Shown piece after piece: positions 6,441 through 8,942 of a stretch of 8,942 nucleotides of DNA (its first letter is position 1; each line of letters begins with the position of its first letter). The translations under genes and the position numbers were made by a program. Origin of the DNA: an uncultured Coriobacteriaceae bacterium. Lineage in GTDB: Bacteria > Actinomycetota > Coriobacteriia > Coriobacteriales > QAMH01. Below the pieces are notes generated by a model. The model worked only from the letters and a program-made list of their open reading frames with translations, ran no database searches and had not been told where the DNA came from. Location: contig CADBRF010000139.1 in the NCBI GenBank assembly GCA_902796975.1, positions 1-8,942 on the forward strand, given 5' to 3'.

Positions 6441-7871
6441 CTATTCGTGCTTGCGAGCACGGGAGCGCGTGATGGCCACAACGCCAATCACGACAGCTGC
6501 AGCGCCAACGAGCGTGATAAGGAAGGTGCCCCTATCGCCCGTGCCGGGGAGCTGGATAACGGAAGGCGTGTCGGTGACGGTCTCAGCGGCGTAATGGAAG
6601 TCATCGGAGGTCGCGCTGGTCTCGACGGTGTCAGCCTTCAGCGTGATCTCCTTGTCCGTGGCGGCAAGCGAGTAGCCAGCGGGAGCCTTGGTCTCATGGA
6701 GCTTGTAGGTTCCCTCGCCCAGAGGAGCGGTGGTCTTGGCGGTACCGTCATCTTTCGTGGTAAGCGTGGCAACGACCTTGCCGTTGGCATCCTTCACCTC
6801 GAAGACCGCGCCCGCAAGCGGCTTGGCAGGGTTGGAGTTGTCCTGCTTCAGAACCTTGATGCCGTAGTAGGCGACCGTGACCTCATCGCCCGGGGTGCTG
6901 GTCTCAGTGGAGTTGGAGTCGCGCGAGAACTCGAGCGTCACGGAGTTCTTGTCGCCGGTCTTGACAACGGCGGAGTCGTTGACGGTGGCGGTGTAGGTGA
7001 TCTCAACAGACTTGCCAGCGTTCTCGGCGGTGGTGAGGAAGGCGTTGGCGAACGCCACGGTGAGCTTCTGGCCCTCGGGGGTGAAGGTGTAGGTGTCGGC
7101 GCCGGCGGTGACGGTCTGGCCGTTGACCTTGACCTCGAGGCTGTTCTCGTCGTAGGTGAGGCCAGCGCTCAGGGTATCGGTGAAGGTGAAGACGCGGTTC
7201 TCAGCGTTGGCGGTGTAGACCGGGGTCGTGGACGTGATGGTGAACGGGACCTTCTGGCCAACGCCGTAGTCATCGGTGGACTTGGCAGCCTGGCCGTTGT
7301 CGGTGGTGGTCTTGTTCAGCGGAACTTCCGACTTCTTGAGGTCGGCGGATCCGGTCTGGCCATCTGTGGTGTAGGCGCCGTTCTGGATGACGGGCTTGAG
7401 AGCCACGACCGTGGGCTGGTAGACTGTCGTCGCGTCATCGGCGTTCACAACAGCAACGTAGTAGAGGCCGGCGCCAAGGCCGGAGATCGTAACGGAGTTT
7501 CCTGTTGCCGTGGCATTGCCAGCCGCCGTGAAGTCACCAGGGACATAGCCGCCGAGGGTCTTGGCAGCCTCCGCCGTGCCATTCTCGGTATCGCCGGCAG
7601 AGGCGATATATGCCTCGACGGCAGCCTTCGCGTCGCCCGTTCCGAGCGCGGTGACCGTGGTCTCGTTCGTGGCGCTGTCCACTTGGACGCCCGCGACCTT
7701 GTAGAGCGTCACCTGGTCGCCCGCCTTCAGGTTGCCCACCGTGATGCTGCCCGTTCCGGGGACATCGGCCGGTGCCGCCTGGGCGAACACGGGCAGACAT
7801 GCGAGCGCTATGAGCAATGCCAGCACGAGCGCTGCAAACCCTCCGATCCCTGCGATACATTTCCTCTCCAT
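6441..7871 (-). CDS. LPXTG-anchored shaft (major) pilin
   Basis: The 476-residue product starts at the ATG at 7871, preceded by AAAGGTG; an in-frame GTG at 7892 has no ribosome-binding site. Residues 1-30 or so are a signal peptide (cut likely near VFAQA|A). An N-terminal domain (about 38-175) is followed by an isopeptide-forming domain of the fimbrial type (about 180-330) and a Cna-B/SpaA-like domain (about 335-438). The last carries the E-box HETKAPAGY at 392-400 with E393. LPGTG at 441-445, a membrane segment (449-467) and the tail RSRARK form the sorting signal. A canonical VYPK pilin motif is absent; Y151-x3-V155-x-A-L-K159-P is the closest. As the complete, three-domain E-box protein beside a class C sortase, it is the likely shaft subunit. 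The DNA is notably GC-rich. Confidence 0.9.
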   Translation of the reverse strand: MERKCIAGIGGFAALVLALLIALACLPVFAQAAPADVPGTGSITVGNLKAGDQVTLYKVAGVQVDSATNETTVTALGTGDAKAAVEAYIASAGDTENGTAEAAKTLGGYVPGDFTAAGNATATGNSVTISGLGAGLYYVAVVNADDATTVYQPTVVALKPVIQNGAYTTDGQTGSADLKKSEVPLNKTTTDNGQAAKSTDDYGVGQKVPFTITSTTPVYTANAENRVFTFTDTLSAGLTYDENSLEVKVNGQTVTAGADTYTFTPEGQKLTVAFANAFLTTAENAGKSVEITYTATVNDSAVVKTGDKNSVTLEFSRDSNSTETSTPGDEVTVAYYGIKVLKQDNSNPAKPLAGAVFEVKDANGKVVATLTTKDDGTAKTTAPLGEGTYKLHETKAPAGYSLAATDKEITLKADTVETSATSDDFHYAAETVTDTPSVIQLPGTGDRGTFLITLVGAAAVVIGVVAITRSRARKHE

Positions 7872-7998
7872 GGTGTGTGCACCTTTCCCCACTTACGTGG
7901 TCATCGCCTGCCCGCGAGCCAAGCCCGCGCGCTTCTTACCTCCTGCAAACTGCCCGCCAACCTGGACAGCCATTGCCAAACATCAGCGCCCCGTGGGC

Positions 7999-8013
7999 GG
8001 GGGCTGGACCCCC
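7999..8013 (-). other. Small GC stem directly after the partial pilin stop
   Basis: GGGGG (7999-8003) and CCCCC (8009-8013) flank a 5-base loop immediately after the TAA of the upstream pilin gene. There is no T run, so readthrough into the shaft pilin 142 bases away is expected. The rest of 7872-8013 shows no gene or clear promoter. Confidence 0.25.
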
Positions 8014-8942
8014 TTACGCCTTGCGCCTCGCGAACAGGCCGGCGGCGCCCGCGACGCACGCCGCGCCGAGCACGTAGAGCAGAATCGACCCGCCAGGAAA
8101 TCCCAGAGAAGGCAGGTCGAGGGCCGCCTTCTGGTCCGCGAAGCTCAGGGCGTAGGCATCCTCCTCGCCTGGGACCGGGTTCAAATCCGCGGGCTGCCCA
8201 TAGGCTCCTGAGGCGTCCGCGACCTGAACGGCCGGGGCCCCGTCGGAGAAGACTACCCTGTAGGGGCGGGCCGCCATCTGGTAGCCGGCGGGGACGTAGG
8301 TCTCCTCGAGCCAGTAGGTGCCGAGCGTAAGCCCGGTGAACCGGACGACGCCCTGCTCGTCGACCTGGGCCTCCGCGTCGGTGGCGGACTGGTCAACTGC
8401 CGGGTCGTAGCTGGTGTCATCGCCTCCATCCTTGTGGAGCACGAACTTGGCGCCCCCAAGGGCAGCCCCGGAATCCGCGTCGGCCTTGGTGACCTGCAGG
8501 GTGTAGAGCAGCGGGCTATTGGTAACGGCAAAGGTACCCTCGTGCTTCTCCTGAGAGATCGGCGAGGAGAATCCCGCTATGACGTTTTCTCTGCTGGTAG
8601 TTGCGGAAATGGAGTCAGTTCCACCCGCGTCCGTATCCGCACTGGAACGCGTATAGGAGTAGTCTTTCACGTGCCAGCCAGCAGGGGTGTTAATCTCGCC
8701 GATACGGTAGCGGTGACCTTCGGGGCCAGCAGGGACAACCACGTCTGCAGACCACTTGTTCTTTGCATTAAGCTCTATGTTCTCCTTATAGGGTGTCCAC
8801 GCGTCTCCACCATCAGCAGCAGCTGTTCCATCTGCTTGCTCCACAAAGACCGTTACAACCTCGTCAGATGGACCGTCGATTTCGTTCCCCTGATCGTCAG
8901 TCCATGTCTTCTCAATATGCAGAAGCGAGCTGGGAACGGGGA
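8014..8942 (-). CDS. Cna-B-domain pilin (tip or basal), 5' end outside the window
   Basis: The frame stays open from the TAA at 8014-8016 to the right edge, giving 308 visible residues. A GTG at 8844 is internal and not a start, because the coding-like sequence continues upstream (HIEKTWTDDQGNEIDG). Visible residues 8-110 look like one Cna-B repeat ending in YRIGEINTPAGW. Residues 135-270 form a second, with LQVTKADADSGAALGGAKF and the E-box-like YWLEETYVPAGY. The C-terminus has LPSLG at visible 276-280, a membrane segment and the basic tail ARRKA, that is, a sorting signal with Leu where Thr is normal. It is the first visible gene of the pilus set. Whether it is the tip adhesin or a basal pilin cannot be decided without its N-terminus; upstream position and Cna-B repeats favour the tip. 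Confidence 0.85.
   Translation of the reverse strand, partial: PVPSSLLHIEKTWTDDQGNEIDGPSDEVVTVFVEQADGTAAADGGDAWTPYKENIELNAKNKWSADVVVPAGPEGHRYRIGEINTPAGWHVKDYSYTRSSADTDAGGTDSISATTSRENVIAGFSSPISQEKHEGTFAVTNSPLLYTLQVTKADADSGAALGGAKFVLHKDGGDDTSYDPAVDQSATDAEAQVDEQGVVRFTGLTLGTYWLEETYVPAGYQMAARPYRVVFSDGAPAVQVADASGAYGQPADLNPVPGEEDAYALSFADQKAALDLPSLGFPGGSILLYVLGAACVAGAAGLFARRKA

Noticed and set aside
6343..6594. A plus-strand frame with a good GAGGT ribosome-binding site and ATG at 6343
   Set aside because: The ribosome-binding site is the mirror copy created by the inverted repeat. The frame runs antisense into the end of the shaft pilin gene and its product resembles no protein family I know.
7797..7799. 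Lipobox reading of the shaft pilin signal peptide (Cys25)
   Set aside because: The residues before Cys25 are Ala-Leu-Ala, which do not fit the L-[AS]-[GA]-C order well. A normal signal-peptidase site (FAQA) follows within a few residues, and the protein already has an LPGTG anchor.
6447..8330. A 627-codon open frame on the plus strand opposite the pilin genes
   Set aside because: It is antisense to two clear pilin frames, is rich in Gly, Arg and Val as expected from mirrored GC-rich codons, shows no recognisable domain and crosses the intergenic gap. The signal peptide, E-box and sorting motifs are all on the minus strand.

Overview
The window looks like chromosomal DNA of a Gram-positive, moderately GC-rich bacterium. 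The combination of a class C sortase with LPXTG-type pilins, a secreted tail-lysozyme-like protein with an acidic linker, and GC-rich codon use fits an Actinomycetota gut or oral commensal, possibly Coriobacteriia (Eggerthellaceae-like). The placement is inferred from gene content only. No tRNA, rRNA, CRISPR array, transposase or integrase was seen.

Layout. Positions 1-1282 (minus) hold the N-terminal 427 residues of a secreted protein: signal peptide, about 150 residues of Glu/Gly/Ser-rich linker, then a phage-tail-lysozyme-like domain; it runs off the left edge. A 433-base divergent intergenic region (1283-1715) follows, then a GNAT acetyltransferase (1716-2222, plus). Converging on it is a minus-strand pair: a DUF2200 / zinc-knuckle / DUF1801 fusion (3313-4089) followed 44 bases later by a D-2-hydroxyacid dehydrogenase (2282-3268). 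A ferrochelatase, hemH (4383-5372, plus), stands alone and diverges from that pair.

The right 40% is a sortase-assembled pilus locus on the minus strand, read right to left: a pilin with Cna-B-type domains, open at the right edge (8014-8942), the shaft pilin (6441-7871) and a class C sortase (5397-6260). The expected working model is that both pilins are exported and held by C-terminal sorting signals. The sortase then joins shaft subunits through an internal lysine and adds the second pilin at the tip or base.

The most unusual structure is in the 180 bases between shaft pilin and sortase. It holds two RNA-scale hairpins: a 13-bp stem whose G-U pairs favour the minus-strand transcript, and a perfect 30-bp inverted repeat (6275-6345). 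The repeat buries a ribosome-binding site and start codon for a five-codon leader whose stop overlaps the sortase start. This could set the pilin-to-sortase ratio. Other points worth a second look are the non-canonical LPSLG sorting motif of the partial pilin, the degenerate pilin motif of the shaft protein, a variant active-site-proximal loop in the ferrochelatase, the three-part fusion protein, and a dyad at the putative hemH promoter.
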